A DNA stretch of 64,000 nucleotides. Origin: Mucilaginibacter aquaedulcis. Its GTDB lineage: Bacteria > Bacteroidota > Bacteroidia > Sphingobacteriales > Sphingobacteriaceae. The DNA lies in contig NZ_JAUFPR010000004.1 in the NCBI RefSeq assembly GCF_030409325.1, positions 667,548 through 731,547 on the forward strand, in the 5' to 3' direction. The position numbers were made by a program, and so were the translations under genes. Below the pieces are notes generated by a model that saw only the letters and a list, made by a program, of their open reading frames with translations, was not told the DNA's origin and did not search any database. This document shows, piece by piece, positions 1 to 8,839 of the stretch. Position 1 is the stretch's first letter; each line of letters starts with the position of its first letter.

Positions 1-232
1 CAACATGGTTGATGACCTGTTGAAAACCCAAAAACTCAAGGGGCTTAAATATCAGGAAGTTATTCACCTGCTGCACCGCCCGCAGTTGAGTAACACTACT
101 GAAATGGTTTATGATATTGATGAATACAATAAGCCTAAAAAGCCAAGATATGTTAAAAAACTTATCCTGACCCTGAAAGATTCAGTAGTTACAGATGCTA
201 AGATTTACGAGCACACGGATAAAAAGAAATGA
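1..232 (+). CDS. C-terminal part of a small BamE/SmpA-like protein (partial)
   Basis: The reading frame is open back to the left edge of the window, so the start is outside and the ATG at position 5 is probably internal. The visible 75 residues contain a pattern common in small Bacteroidota envelope proteins of the BamE/SmpA fold: a short helix, then LKGLKYQEVIHLLHRP, where canonical members read G-M/L-x-x-x-E-V-x-x-L-L-G-x-P, followed by a strand with polar and positively charged residues. Family assignment is from this pattern only. The stop overlaps the ATG of the next gene (ATGA at 229-232), so the two are probably translated together. Confidence 0.5.
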   Translation, partial: NMVDDLLKTQKLKGLKYQEVIHLLHRPQLSNTTEMVYDIDEYNKPKKPRYVKKLILTLKDSVVTDAKIYEHTDKKK

Positions 233-834
233 TAAACACCATCATATTTGATTTGGGCGCGGTTTTAATTGATTGGAACCCGCATTACATGTACCGTACC
301 CTGTTTAGTGATGAACAGGAAATGAAAAATTTTTTGGCCGAGATCTGTACCTCCGACTGGAACGAGGAGCAGGATGCTGGCCGGGCATTGCAGGAAGGTA
401 CGGATATATTAGTTGCCCGTTTCCCTGAGCACGAGGCTAATATCCGGGCGTTTTACGGACGTTGGAGCGAGATGCTCGGCGAACCCTTCCATGGCACCGT
501 TGAGTTGTTAAAACAGCTTAAAGCAAGCGGTAAGTATAAAATTTACGCGTTAACCAATTGGTCGGCCGAAACATTTCCGGTGGCTTTAGAGCGTTATGAT
601 TTTTTGGGTTGGTTTGATGGTATTGTAGTTTCGGGCACCGAAAAAATGCGCAAACCTGCACCTGAGTTTTACCAGATCCTGCTTGATCGCTACCAGGTTG
701 AAGCAAACGAAGCCCTGTTCATTGACGATAACTACCGCAACATATTAGCCGCCGAAAAGATGGGTATTAAAAGTATCCACTTTACTTCATCAGAGCAATT
801 GGAAGCAGAGCTAAAGGGGTTAGGCGTGTTGTAA
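229..834 (+). CDS. HAD-superfamily phosphatase, YihX-like
   Basis: A 201-residue HAD subfamily IA hydrolase, probably a cytosolic sugar-phosphate phosphatase. Motif I is FDLGAVLID with the nucleophile Asp8. As in E. coli YihX (glucose-1-phosphate phosphatase), the second Asp of the usual DxD is a Gly. Motif II is the Thr in ALTNWS, motif III the Lys in MRKPAPEFY and motif IV FIDDN. A helical cap (about residues 15-85) lies between motifs I and II, which fits YihX-type enzymes rather than C2-capped HADs. It starts with a 4-nt overlap on the preceding gene. The substrate cannot be read from the sequence. Confidence 0.85.
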   Translation: MINTIIFDLGAVLIDWNPHYMYRTLFSDEQEMKNFLAEICTSDWNEEQDAGRALQEGTDILVARFPEHEANIRAFYGRWSEMLGEPFHGTVELLKQLKASGKYKIYALTNWSAETFPVALERYDFLGWFDGIVVSGTEKMRKPAPEFYQILLDRYQVEANEALFIDDNYRNILAAEKMGIKSIHFTSSEQLEAELKGLGVL

Positions 835-848
835 TTGAATGATAATTG

Positions 849-938
849 TGTCATTGCGAGCGTAGCGTGGCAATCGCGAACTATACAAATAAATCTGCAG
901 AGTTCGCGATTGCTTCGTCGTTCCTCCTCGCAATGACA
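849..938. repeat. GTCATTGCGAG-type palindromic repeat, copy 1
   Basis: An inverted repeat of about 90 bp. The left side reads TGTCATTGCGAG followed by CAATCGCGAACT, and the right side has the complements AGTTCGCGATTG and CTCGCAATGACA. The same words recur at 42705-42795, and a shortened form at 34507-34536. This looks like the REP-like palindromes scattered through many Bacteroidota genomes. It lies in the gap between the convergent HAD gene and sdhB. Confidence 0.8.
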
Positions 939-950
939 AATAGATAAAAT

Positions 951-985
951 AAAAAGGGCTTTGGAATATCTCCAAAGCCCTTTTT
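951..985. terminator. Bidirectional intrinsic terminator
   Basis: A perfect 15-bp stem, AAAAAGGGCTTTGGA and its complement, around a 5-nt loop, with an A-tract on one side and a T-tract on the other. It sits between the convergent HAD gene and sdhB and can serve both. Confidence 0.85.
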
Positions 986-1008
986 ATTTATTACTTCAAC
1001 AGTAGTGA

Positions 1009-1803
1009 TTAAGCACCTCCGTGTTGTTCTTCATGGATACTTTCTTCCCTGAATAACTTGGCGCTGAAAAAATCATTGTTCATGCGCGCGATGTTGGTAA
1101 GCTTAATTTCTTTAGGGCATTCGGCCTCGCAGGCACCGGTGTTGGTACAGCTGCCAAATCCTTCTTCATCCATCTGGGCTACCATAGTTTGTACACGGCG
1201 GTAACGCTCTGGCTGACCTTGTGGTAACAGGCCTAACTGGGTTATTTTAGCCGATACAAACAGCATTGCCGATGCATTTTTACAAGCCGCAACGCAAGCA
1301 CCGCAACCAATACAGGTAGCAGAGTTAAAGGCCTCGTCGGCAATAACTTTAGGGATCGGGATAGCATTGCCATCGGTACTTACACCTGTATTTACAGATA
1401 CGTAACCGCCGGCCTGCTGTATACGGTCAAATGCAGAGCGGTCAACCGCTAAATCCTTCACTATCGGGAAAGCAGTTGCACGCCAAGGCTCAATGGTAAT
1501 GGTTTCACCATCTTTAAAGCTGCGCATGTGCAGCTGGCAGGTGGTAACAGCACGTTTTGGCCCGTGCGGGTGGCCATTGATATATAACGAGCACATACCG
1601 CAAATACCTTCGCGGCAATCATGATCAAAGTGTATAGGCTCATCACCCTTAAGGGTAAGGCTTTCGTTAACAACGTCAAGCATTTCAAGGAATGACATAT
1701 CAGGCGAAATACTTTCAGCCTTGTAGGTCACAAATTTACCCGCTGTTTGAGCGTTTTTCTGGCGCCATACTTTTAGCGTCAGGTTCATATTTCCGTTACT
1801 CAT
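1009..1803 (-). CDS. sdhB: Succinate dehydrogenase/fumarate reductase iron-sulfur subunit
   Basis: A 264-residue iron-sulfur subunit of complex II that passes electrons from the SdhA flavin to the membrane quinone site. Cluster ligands are visible. The [2Fe-2S] ligands are Cys63, Cys68, Cys71 and Cys89 (CREGICGMC). Two further Cys groups, C164-C167-C170-C174 ([11 protein letters not shown]) and C219-C225-C229, provide the [4Fe-4S] and [3Fe-4S] ligands. It is the last gene of sdhC-sdhA-sdhB on the minus strand, separated from sdhA by a 121-bp gap that holds a tandem-word hairpin. The spacing and order are typical for Bacteroidota. Confidence 0.97.
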   Translation of the reverse strand: MSNGNMNLTLKVWRQKNAQTAGKFVTYKAESISPDMSFLEMLDVVNESLTLKGDEPIHFDHDCREGICGMCSLYINGHPHGPKRAVTTCQLHMRSFKDGETITIEPWRATAFPIVKDLAVDRSAFDRIQQAGGYVSVNTGVSTDGNAIPIPKVIADEAFNSATCIGCGACVAACKNASAMLFVSAKITQLGLLPQGQPERYRRVQTMVAQMDEEGFGSCTNTGACEAECPKEIKLTNIARMNNDFFSAKLFREESIHEEQHGGA

Positions 1804-1831
1804 CTTATTATTAGATTTGAGATATGGTTAT

Positions 1832-1923
1832 TTTGTTGATTAGGTGAGTGGTTGATTAAGTGAGTAGTTTTTGTTAGTTAATGAAACCAATCTAACTTAA
1901 TCAACTCAATCAACCATTCACTA
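1832..1923. repeat. Tandem-word hairpin A (sdhA-sdhB gap)
   Basis: An imperfect inverted repeat in the sdhA-sdhB gap. The left arm (1832-1869) contains TTGATTAGGTGAGTGG and TTGATTAAGTGAGTAG in tandem and has no C. The right arm (1889-1923) contains the complementary words CTTAATCAAC and TCAATCAACCATTCACT. It ends at the sdhA stop codon. The same words occur at 3881-3965, 25537-25617 and 31728-31818. Confidence 0.8.
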
Positions 1924-1924
1924 T

Positions 1925-3859
1925 TTACGCGTAATTACGTTGTGTTAAGTGTACCGATTCAAATACCAGTTGCTCTTTGTGCAATTCCTCGGGTTGGTTT
2001 TCGCCTTTAAATTCCCAAGCTGCAACAAATGCAAAGTTCTCATCGTCACGTTTGGCCTCACCGCCTTCTGTTTGTGATTCTACCCGGAAGTGACCACCGC
2101 ATGATTCGCGACGCATCAGCGCGTCGTCAACCATCAGTTCGCCCAGTTCAATAAAATCGGCAACACGACCGGCTCTTTCCAATGATGCGTTCACTTCTTC
2201 GTTTTCGCCAACAACCTTAGCATTTTTCCAGAAGTCGGCTTTAAGTGCCTGTATCAATCCTTTGGCTTTTTTCAGGCCCTCTTCGGTACGCGCCATGCCG
2301 CAATATTCCCACATAATGTGGCCCAGATCGCGGTGATAGGCTTCGGCCGTTTTGGTGCCGTTTAATGCCAGCAATTTATTTACGTGCTCAATTACATCCT
2401 TTTTAGTTTGCTCAAAAGCAGGGTGGCTGGTATCAACCTTTTTAGGGCCAATGGTAGCCAGATAATCGCCAAGGGTGTAAGGAATTACAAAGTAACCGTC
2501 AGATAGGCCCTGCATCAAAGCAGAAGCACCTAAGCGGTTAGCGCCGTGATCACTAAAGTTACACTCGCCCAAAGCGTATAAGCCCGGTACGTTGGTGCTC
2601 AGGTTATAATCAACCCAAAGACCACCCATGGTATAGTGTACGGCAGGGTAAATACGCATTGGCTGTTTGTACGGGTTCTCGTCAGTGATCTGGATATACA
2701 TATCAAACAAGTTACCGTATTTAGCCTTAACGGTATCTTCACCCAAACGTTTAATAGCATCGGCAAAGTCAAGGAACACGGCAAAACCTGATGTACCTAC
2801 ACCGCGGCCATCCTCAACCATTTCCTTAGCGTTACGTGAAGCCACGTCGCGCGGAACAAGGTTACCGAAGGCTGGGTATTTACGTTCCAGGAAGTAATCG
2901 CGGTCGTCCTCTTTAACCTGGTCTGCTTTAAGTGTGCCTTTGCGCAGTTGCTCGGCAATTGCAGCAGTTTTAGGCGCCCAAACACGACCGTCGTTACGTA
3001 ACGATTCAGACATCAGCGTAAGCTTTGACTGGTGATCGCCCGATACCGGGATACAGGTTGGGTGAATTTGAGTATAGCAAGGATTACCGAAGAAAGCACC
3101 ACGTTTGTGTGCTCTCCAGGCTGCTGTTACGTTTGAACCAATAGCGTTTGTTGACAGGTAAAACACGTTGCTGTAACCACCTGTACATAACAATACGGCA
3201 TGGCCCGCGTGTGTTTCAATAGCACCGGTAAGCATGTTACGGGTAACAATACCTTTGGCATGGCCGTCAACAACCACCACATCAAGCATTTCTGTACGGG
3301 TATACATTTTTACTTTACCGGCATGTATCTGGCGGTTTAATGCCGAGTACGCACCTAAAAGTAATTGTTGTCCTGTTTGGCCACGGGCATAAAATGTACG
3401 TGATACCTGCGAACCACCAAAAGAGCGGTTATCCAGCAAGCCACCGTACTCACGGGCAAAAGGAACACCCTGTGCTACGCACTGGTCAATAATATTAACA
3501 GATACCTCGGCCAAACGGTACACGTTTCCTTCGCGGGCACGGTAATCGCCACCTTTAATGGTATCATAAAACAAGCGGTAAACGCTGTCGCCGTCATTTT
3601 GATAATTTTTTGCCGCGTTTATACCACCCTGTGCTGCAATAGAGTGCGCGCGGCGTGGGCTATCCTGAAAGCAAAAAGATTTTACGTTATAACCTAACTC
3701 GGCCAGTGAAGCCGCCGCCGAGGCTCCTGCCAAACCTGTACCTACAATAATAACATCGTATTTACGCTTGTTGGCCGGGTTAACCAGCTTCAGGTTAAAT
3801 TTATGCTTGCTCCATTTTTCGGCTAATGGGCCTTGAGGAATTTTAGCATCTAAACTCAT
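1925..3859 (-). CDS. sdhA: Succinate dehydrogenase/fumarate reductase flavoprotein subunit
   Basis: A 644-residue catalytic subunit that interconverts succinate and fumarate on the cytoplasmic face of the membrane. The FAD-binding [11 protein letters not shown] motif is at residues 40-50. His72 in AHSIAAQGG is the expected covalent FAD attachment site. [10 protein letters not shown] and the [11 protein letters not shown] block near residues 410-460 are typical of the dicarboxylate and FAD sites. The length matches the b558-type SdhA/FrdA of Bacteroidota. It is the middle gene of sdhCAB, flanked on both sides by hairpins built from the same words. Confidence 0.97.
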   Translation of the reverse strand: MSLDAKIPQGPLAEKWSKHKFNLKLVNPANKRKYDVIIVGTGLAGASAAASLAELGYNVKSFCFQDSPRRAHSIAAQGGINAAKNYQNDGDSVYRLFYDTIKGGDYRAREGNVYRLAEVSVNIIDQCVAQGVPFAREYGGLLDNRSFGGSQVSRTFYARGQTGQQLLLGAYSALNRQIHAGKVKMYTRTEMLDVVVVDGHAKGIVTRNMLTGAIETHAGHAVLLCTGGYSNVFYLSTNAIGSNVTAAWRAHKRGAFFGNPCYTQIHPTCIPVSGDHQSKLTLMSESLRNDGRVWAPKTAAIAEQLRKGTLKADQVKEDDRDYFLERKYPAFGNLVPRDVASRNAKEMVEDGRGVGTSGFAVFLDFADAIKRLGEDTVKAKYGNLFDMYIQITDENPYKQPMRIYPAVHYTMGGLWVDYNLSTNVPGLYALGECNFSDHGANRLGASALMQGLSDGYFVIPYTLGDYLATIGPKKVDTSHPAFEQTKKDVIEHVNKLLALNGTKTAEAYHRDLGHIMWEYCGMARTEEGLKKAKGLIQALKADFWKNAKVVGENEEVNASLERAGRVADFIELGELMVDDALMRRESCGGHFRVESQTEGGEAKRDDENFAFVAAWEFKGENQPEELHKEQLVFESVHLTQRNYA

Positions 3860-3880
3860 TTCTTATCTAATTTTATATTT

Positions 3881-3965
3881 AGTGAGTGGTTGATGGAGTG
3901 AATGGTGAGTGGTTTTTAACCCGGCCATGCAACTTGAATCAACCCAATCTGACTTAATCAACTCT
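3881..3965. repeat. Tandem-word hairpin B (sdhC-sdhA gap)
   Basis: The left arm (3881-3915) repeats GTGAGTGGTTGATGGAGTGA and GGTGAGTGG and has no C. The right arm carries AATCAACCCAATCTGACTTA and ATCAACTC. It is the weakest inverted repeat of the GTGAGTGG subfamily but uses the same word set as hairpin A in the neighbouring gap. It lies between the sdhA start and the sdhC stop. Confidence 0.65.
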
Positions 3966-3967
3966 AT

Positions 3968-4747
3968 TTAGCGTACGCAAAAAAAGTAGTACACTGGCAT
4001 GGCAGCAAAAGCCAGCGGAATAATTACCGCGAAAAACCAGGTGCCAATAGCGTATACGATAGGTGTATATTTACGGTGTACCCAGCCCAGTGTGCGGAAA
4101 GCGCTCTGAAAGCCATGCAGCAAATGGAACGATAAAGCGCCCATTGCTATTACGTAGATAAGTACATACCAAATGTTGCCAAAGGTGTGTGCCACACGTG
4201 CGTGCAGATCTTTCACCCTAACTATCTCTACATTGTTTTCAACAGATACAGAGTGGCTGAAATCGGCAGATGCCGGTGTGTAGGCCGATTCTGTGGTTTG
4301 GCCTGTGGCCAGGTCTGTGCGGTACTCCTTAAAGGCAACCTCGTTGGTATATTTGTATTTGAACCAAAAGTCGCCCATGTGGATAACGATGAACAGAAAC
4401 AGGATAGAGCCTAACAAGCCCATGTTTTTTGATGACCAGCTGGCATCAGATTTGGCCTGTACGGCGTAACCCACCGGACGAGCCTTACGGTTTTTAACCG
4501 TTAAAATAAGCGCATATAAAGCATGCACTAAAATTGACAGGTACAGAATGTATGCCACAACTTCTATAGGTGGAAAGTGTGTCAGGAAATTGGCATACAC
4601 ATTAAAACCAAAACCATTGTCGTTGCTAAACAGCAACAGGTTGCCCCCAACGTGTACTATAATAAAAGTACACAAAAACAAGCCTGTTAAAGCCATGATC
4701 AGCTTTTTTCCCAGCGATGAGTTAAAGGTTTGTTTAAATTCGCTCAT
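3968..4747 (-). CDS. sdhC: Succinate dehydrogenase cytochrome b558 subunit
   Basis: A 259-residue membrane anchor with five hydrophobic segments (about residues 16-38, 61-82, 108-128, 187-210 and 228-250). This is the single-subunit, di-heme b558 layout of Bacteroidota and Epsilonproteobacteria. Histidines in or near the membrane segments (for example His32, His75 and the VIHMGDFWF segment) are candidate heme ligands. It quinone-couples SdhAB and is the first gene of the operon. A soluble insertion of about 50 residues lies between segments 3 and 4. Confidence 0.93.
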   Translation of the reverse strand: MSEFKQTFNSSLGKKLIMALTGLFLCTFIIVHVGGNLLLFSNDNGFGFNVYANFLTHFPPIEVVAYILYLSILVHALYALILTVKNRKARPVGYAVQAKSDASWSSKNMGLLGSILFLFIVIHMGDFWFKYKYTNEVAFKEYRTDLATGQTTESAYTPASADFSHSVSVENNVEIVRVKDLHARVAHTFGNIWYVLIYVIAMGALSFHLLHGFQSAFRTLGWVHRKYTPIVYAIGTWFFAVIIPLAFAAMPVYYFFCVR

Positions 4748-4861
4748 TATGTAATAGATTTATTTTTAGGCAAAAGTATTTATTATATGCCAAAAGATAG
4801 AAATGCTTTCGGCTTATTGTCTGTGAATTGTCTATTTAGAATCAATCTAAGAAAATGCGGT

Positions 4862-5019
4862 GGGGAGAGGTAAGATATAAGAGTCAAGAATCAAGAATTG
4901 GAAGTTAGGAGCCAGGGGTTGAGAAAACAGGAATAAAGATAAATGATTGAGTGTCTATTCATTATTGCAGGTTTTTTATTCTTGTCTCTTGACTCTCACA
5001 TCTTGATTCTCACCTCCCC
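4862..5019. repeat. Tandem-word hairpin C (pdeM-sdhC gap)
   Basis: The left arm (4862-4898) reads GGGGAGAGGTAAGATATAAG then AGTCAAGAATCAAGAA. The right arm (4979-5019) is its imperfect complement, ending TTGATTCTCACCTCCCC. The arms are built from AGTCAAGA/AATCAAGA words and enclose a loop of about 80 nt. The right end touches the pdeM stop codon. The arms share no sequence with the GTGAGTGG subfamily, only the architecture. Confidence 0.8.
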
Positions 5020-5684
5020 TACTCAATAGGCAGCACTTTATCTTTCAAAACGGCAAATATCCTGTCGTCTTTTTGGCTGCGGATGGCCACCTTGCCGGTA
5101 AATTTGCCAAAGGAAGGTAATATGGCCTGCCTGGAGCCAAAGGCAAAACAAGGCAGCGTTACCGATTGCCTGCCCCTCCCGCTCAGGCTAACCCCGGGAT
5201 GAATATGTCCACAAAAAACATAACCATCGGCATGCTGCAGTTTTTCGTCAGGTAGCGGATGGTGCAGCATCAGGAACGGGCCTATCAGCAATTGGTGATG
5301 CAGTTCGATATTTAATTGTTCATAATGGCTATCAGCAATAATATCATGGTTACCCCTGATCAGAATAATTTGCAGCCCGGGGAACTGGCTGCGCCAAAGA
5401 ATGAACCAGTCCCAATCGTTATTCATATCGCTATGAAAAAGATCACCCAGGAATAACAGTTTTTTGGGGCGGTATTCATAAATAAGATCGCTTAGTGTAG
5501 CCAGATCGCTTTGTTCCATATCACGTGGCACGGCGATACCGGCCTTGCGGAAGTGACCCACTTTGCCAAAATGCACATCTGCAATTATTAAAGCCCTTTG
5601 CTGTTCCCAGAATATGGCTTTCTGAGGAAGCAAATGCAGGGTTTGATCAAGTAATGTAAATGGAGTTGCCGCACTAACCGTCAT
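5019..5684 (-). CDS. pdeM: Ligase-associated DNA damage response metallophosphoesterase
   Basis: A 221-residue calcineurin-like metallophosphoesterase of the PdeM family (COG1407). The five metal motifs are in order: DVHFGK, GDLFHS, RGNHD, MLHHPLP and GHIHPG. In other genomes this family sits beside an ATP-dependent DNA ligase and an Lhr-like helicase. Neither partner is adjacent here, so the cluster is either split or outside the window. The gene follows sdhC in the same orientation but is separated from it by hairpin C, so it may be a separate unit. Confidence 0.85.
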   Translation of the reverse strand: MTVSAATPFTLLDQTLHLLPQKAIFWEQQRALIIADVHFGKVGHFRKAGIAVPRDMEQSDLATLSDLIYEYRPKKLLFLGDLFHSDMNNDWDWFILWRSQFPGLQIILIRGNHDIIADSHYEQLNIELHHQLLIGPFLMLHHPLPDEKLQHADGYVFCGHIHPGVSLSGRGRQSVTLPCFAFGSRQAILPSFGKFTGKVAIRSQKDDRIFAVLKDKVLPIE

Positions 5685-5764
5685 AAGAGGGCAAAGTTAA
5701 AATTTATTTTTTGGGGACGAGGTGAGATTAGTGATCAGTGGCTTAGTCTATTAATATTAATAGT

Positions 5765-5901
5765 ACCCCATCGGGGTTAAAGCTTTGTAGCAATAAAATA
5801 CATTTTAGTGAAGTGCCGTAGGTACTACACTTAGGCTGCATACCTACGGCATGCTAAATATTCCTTCGGTTTTACCTACAAAGCTTTAACCCCTATGGGG
5901 T
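5765..5901. repeat. Nested inverted repeat, CTACAAAGCTTTAACCCC class
   Basis: This fills most of the 349-bp gap between pdeM and the next gene. The outer arms ACCCCATCGGGGTTAAAGC (from 5765) and GCTTTAACCCCTATGGGGT (to 5901) continue inward as TTTGTAG/CTACAAA. The inner arms are TGCCGTAGGTA (5815-5825) and TACCTACGGCA (5841-5851). Related words occur at 13054-13340. It looks like a non-coding palindromic repeat element, with no ORF inside. Confidence 0.75.
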
Positions 5902-6033
5902 TTGCCCCAGCCTTGATGTAATTCGGATGTTAATGATCAAGGCATAAATTTATGTGCTAAAGTGGTGAGTAACTGTATCATCCGGGTCAAAACTGTCGTA
6001 ATATAATATATTCCACTTAAAGCCATTATTATT

Positions 6034-6426
6034 ATGAAAGCGCAACCCATGTTAATAACATTGCTGATATCATTGAGTTTAGTCGCCTGTAAAAAAGATA
6101 AAGCAAAACCTGTAGGGCTGTCAGGCACATATTCGGGTAAGCTCTACAGTACAAGCCCGGGAGTTACCCAGGCCAATGCGCAGCTGGTTATATCAAATAG
6201 AAACTATACTGCTGCAGTTGATATACCCTTTGGCGGAGGCAGCCGTGGCACTTATATGGTTAATGGCAACGAGATAACCTTTACAGATAGCCTGGTTCAT
6301 ACCGCCAATTTTGACTGGGGCCTGCTGCTTAACGGTAAATATACATCAACTACCAAGGGCGATAGTTTGATACTGGTTAAAACAAGTAATAACTATAATT
6401 ATACCTACCGGCTTAAAAAGCAATAA
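6034..6426 (+). CDS. Small lipoprotein of unknown function
   Basis: A 130-residue predicted lipoprotein. The N-terminus MKAQPMLITLLISLSLVACK has a short hydrophobic core and a lipobox (LVAC, Cys19) followed by KKDK, typical of Bacteroidota surface or periplasmic lipoproteins. The mature part is rich in Thr, Gly, Tyr and Asn with alternating strand-like segments (GTYSGKLYST, YMVNGNEITFTDS, YRLKKQ), suggesting a small beta-barrel or sandwich. I do not recognise the family. It lies alone between a repeat region and the B12-binding gene. Confidence 0.7.
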   Translation: MKAQPMLITLLISLSLVACKKDKAKPVGLSGTYSGKLYSTSPGVTQANAQLVISNRNYTAAVDIPFGGGSRGTYMVNGNEITFTDSLVHTANFDWGLLLNGKYTSTTKGDSLILVKTSNNYNYTYRLKKQ

Positions 6427-6510
6427 TGTTTTGTTGCGGGTATGGGATTTTGCCGATACCAAAACATCATAAATTTCTTATTACTTTTACGGCAACCAAT
6501 ATGGTTTTAC

Positions 6511-6930
6511 ATGAGTAATACCTTTAACCGACCCATTCGTGTTTTAGTTGCCAAAGTAGGGCTCGACGGGCATGACCGCGGTGCACGCATTATTGCTACT
6601 TCCCTGCGCGATGCCGGGATGGAAGTGATTTATACCGGTTTGCGCCAAACCCCCGAAATGGTGGTGAATACTGCCCTGCAGGAAGATGTGGATGCCATAG
6701 GCATATCTATACTATCCGGCGCGCACATGACCGTTTTCCCCAAGATCATGAAACTGCTTCAGGAAAAGCAAATGAACGATGTGCTGCTTACCGGCGGCGG
6801 CATTATACCGCATGAAGATATGGTTGCCCTGAAACAATCCGGCGTGGGCGAACTTTTTCCGCCCGGAACAAATACCGGCGATATTGTTACCTATATAACC
6901 AACTGGGTGCACCAGCACCGTGATTTTTAA
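6511..6930 (+). CDS. Cobalamin-binding subunit of a methylmalonyl-CoA-mutase-type enzyme
   Basis: A 139-residue protein consisting of a B12-binding Rossmann domain. The base-off/His-on signature DxHxxG is Asp19, His21 and Gly24 (GLDGHDRG), followed by SILSG and the LTGGGI loop. This is the C-terminal-domain type of acyl-CoA mutases (methylmalonyl-CoA or isobutyryl-CoA mutase small subunit). The catalytic large subunit is not in the window. The open frame extends to 6442, but ATG 6511 ([13 protein letters not shown]) is preferred because the upstream residues do not resemble the family. An enoyl-CoA hydratase follows 6 nt downstream. Confidence 0.85.
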   Translation: MSNTFNRPIRVLVAKVGLDGHDRGARIIATSLRDAGMEVIYTGLRQTPEMVVNTALQEDVDAIGISILSGAHMTVFPKIMKLLQEKQMNDVLLTGGGIIPHEDMVALKQSGVGELFPPGTNTGDIVTYITNWVHQHRDF

Positions 6931-6936
6931 CAGACT

Positions 6937-7719
6937 ATGGAATTTCAAAATTTACTGATAGAGAATAAGGAGCGTATACAGTATATTATAATCAACCGCG
7001 AAAGCAAACTCAACGCACTTAATAAAGATACCCTTGCCGAATTACACCTTGCCTTTTCTGAGGCTTTCCGCAATCCGGCTGTTGGCGGTATTATTATTAC
7101 AGGCGCAGGCTCCAAAGCTTTTGTAGCCGGTGCCGATATCAGCGAATTTGCATCCCTTGATGTAGAGGGCGGCACTGCCCTGGCCCGTGAGGGTCATGAC
7201 AACGTTTTTAACCTGATAGCCAATGGTAGCAAACCGGTTATTGCGGCTATTAACGGCTTTGCGCTTGGCGGTGGGTTGGAGCTGGCTATGGCTTGTCATA
7301 TCCGCATTGCTTCTGAAACTGCTAAGATGGGTTTGCCTGAAGTTACGCTGGGGCTGTTGCCTGGCTACGGCGGTACCCAGCGCCTTGCCCAGCTAATAGG
7401 TAAAGGCAAGGCCATGGAAATGATTTTAACTGCCGATATGATAACCGCGGTAGAGGCCCAGCAATTTGGGCTGGTTACCCACGTTGCCTGCCCCGAAGAT
7501 TTGCTGCCCAAAGCTGAAGAGTTATTGCAAAAGATATTAACAAGGGCACCCCTGGCGCTGGCTTCGGCCATACGTGCGGTTAATGCCGGATATATAGATG
7601 GTGTAAATGGTTATGAAACGGAGATAGTCGAGTTTGGTAAATGTTTCGGAACAAATGATTTTAAGGAGGGTGTCGACGCATTTCTGGGAAAACGAAAGGC
7701 CGAGTTTAAAGGCGAATAA
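6937..7719 (+). CDS. Enoyl-CoA hydratase/isomerase family protein
   Basis: A 260-residue crotonase-fold enzyme. Both catalytic glutamates of true hydratases are present: Glu115 in GGGLELAMAC and Glu135 in MGLPEVTLGLLPG. The oxyanion-hole segment AFVAGADISEF is near residues 61-71. It most likely hydrates short-chain 2-enoyl-CoA. The 6-nt spacing from the B12-binding mutase subunit suggests an operon for branched-chain acyl-CoA or propionyl-type metabolism; the exact substrate is unknown. A terminator follows immediately. Confidence 0.88.
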   Translation: MEFQNLLIENKERIQYIIINRESKLNALNKDTLAELHLAFSEAFRNPAVGGIIITGAGSKAFVAGADISEFASLDVEGGTALAREGHDNVFNLIANGSKPVIAAINGFALGGGLELAMACHIRIASETAKMGLPEVTLGLLPGYGGTQRLAQLIGKGKAMEMILTADMITAVEAQQFGLVTHVACPEDLLPKAEELLQKILTRAPLALASAIRAVNAGYIDGVNGYETEIVEFGKCFGTNDFKEGVDAFLGKRKAEFKGE

Positions 7720-7726
7720 AAATATA

Positions 7727-7748
7727 GGGCTTTTACGAGCCCTTTTTT
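7727..7748 (+). terminator. Intrinsic terminator after the enoyl-CoA hydratase gene
   Basis: A GGGCT/AGCCC stem with a 6-nt loop followed by six T, beginning 7 nt after the stop codon. Confidence 0.7.
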
Positions 7749-8064
7749 GTTGCTTACCGGAAGCAATTTTGGCGATACATTCGCGCTTTTTTGTTAAAAA
7801 GTGTTAAAAAAAGCAGAATTAGACCAAAATGCTTCTTTTAGGATGTCATTTTTCAATGTTAAGTCAATGTTAATTTGACAATTCCGGGATGTTAAGAGCC
7901 TCGTTTTACATTGTCCTGACCAAAATACCAATCGGGTCAAAAAATAAATTATTGTTAATCAATCGTTTAAATATTCATGACTTTTGGATGAAAAATGATA
8001 TATGAAACCCTGCTTTACTTTGCTGTGTGTTTATAAAACATATATCAAAAACACACAATTTGTT
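7749..8064. other. AT-rich upstream region of the outer-membrane protein gene
   Basis: About 315 bp without a gene. It is AT-rich, with repeated TGTTAA words (for example near 7800, 7858 and 7868) and a TACTTTG sequence near 8016 that is one base short of the TAnnTTTG box. I see no clear operator or conserved RNA. Confidence 0.4.
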
Positions 8065-8667
8065 ATGAAAAATACATTTAAAATTTCAGCCTTAGCTTTA
8101 GCATTTGCAGCATTTGCATTTAGCGCAAAAGCACAAACAACTACCCCAACTTCTACATCTACTACTACAAAAGACGGTATCCGTTACAGCATTGGTGTTG
8201 ACGCAGGTTTACCTCTTGGCAACTTCAAAGACAACTACAAATGGAACTTAGGTGGTTCGGTACAAGCAGATATCCCGGTTATTTCAAAACAGTTATTTGT
8301 TACTGTTAACGCAGGTTATAATAACATATTTGGTAAAAGCGATCTTGCCGGTATTAACGGTACTACTTTTGACCAAACCGATTTTCACCTGATCCCTGTT
8401 AAAGCTGGTTTAAAATTCTTCCCTATCCAGAATTTTTATGTACAAGGCGAAGCTGGTGCAGCATTTTTGTTAAACAAATCTGATGTTGGTGCTAATAAAT
8501 CAACTGCGTTTGTTTATGCTCCGCAAGTAGGTGTTCAATTCCCGATAAGTGCAAACGGTAACTTTATTGATGCAGGTGTGCGTTATGAAGCAACTACCAA
8601 ATTTGCCACAGGTGTTGACCAAAGCAAAGTAAGCTTTTTAGGTATCCGCGTAGCGTACGGCTTTTAA
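8065..8667 (+). CDS. Outer-membrane beta-barrel protein (porin family, OMP_b-brl-like)
   Basis: A 200-residue secreted protein. Start 8065 gives a clean signal peptide (MKNTFKISALALAFAAFAFS, cleavage after AKA before QTTT). The longer frame from 8002 would bury it, so it is rejected. The mature protein begins with a Thr/Ser-rich linker and then shows about eight alternating amphipathic strands (RYSIGVDAGLPLG, LFVTVNAGYNNIF, FYVQGEAGAAFLL), ending in an aromatic residue (VAYGF) as outer-membrane barrels do. The function is unknown. Codon use is strongly regular, suggesting high expression. Confidence 0.85.
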   Translation: MKNTFKISALALAFAAFAFSAKAQTTTPTSTSTTTKDGIRYSIGVDAGLPLGNFKDNYKWNLGGSVQADIPVISKQLFVTVNAGYNNIFGKSDLAGINGTTFDQTDFHLIPVKAGLKFFPIQNFYVQGEAGAAFLLNKSDVGANKSTAFVYAPQVGVQFPISANGNFIDAGVRYEATTKFATGVDQSKVSFLGIRVAYGF

Positions 8668-8694
8668 ATATGGCCCTACTATTACCTATAAAAT

Positions 8695-8726
8695 AAAACG
8701 GGAGGCCCAACGGCCTCCCGTTTTAT
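8695..8726 (+). terminator. Strong intrinsic terminator after the barrel protein
   Basis: A perfect 13-bp stem AAAACGGGAGGCC/GGCCTCCCGTTTT with loop CAAC and a following T-rich tail. Confidence 0.9.
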
Positions 8727-8839
8727 TTTATGCTTTTTTGCGCCTGATGGCCTGTATTTTAATAAAAGGTCCATAAATTAGCAACATTGTTTGTACTTTA
8801 ACACGTTTAAATACATTTACCGTTACCAGTATTGCACTT

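Noticed and set aside
6442-6510. N-terminal extension of the B12-binding protein
   Set aside because: Residues before ATG 6511 are hydrophobic and unlike the family; the shorter start fits the conserved domain boundary.
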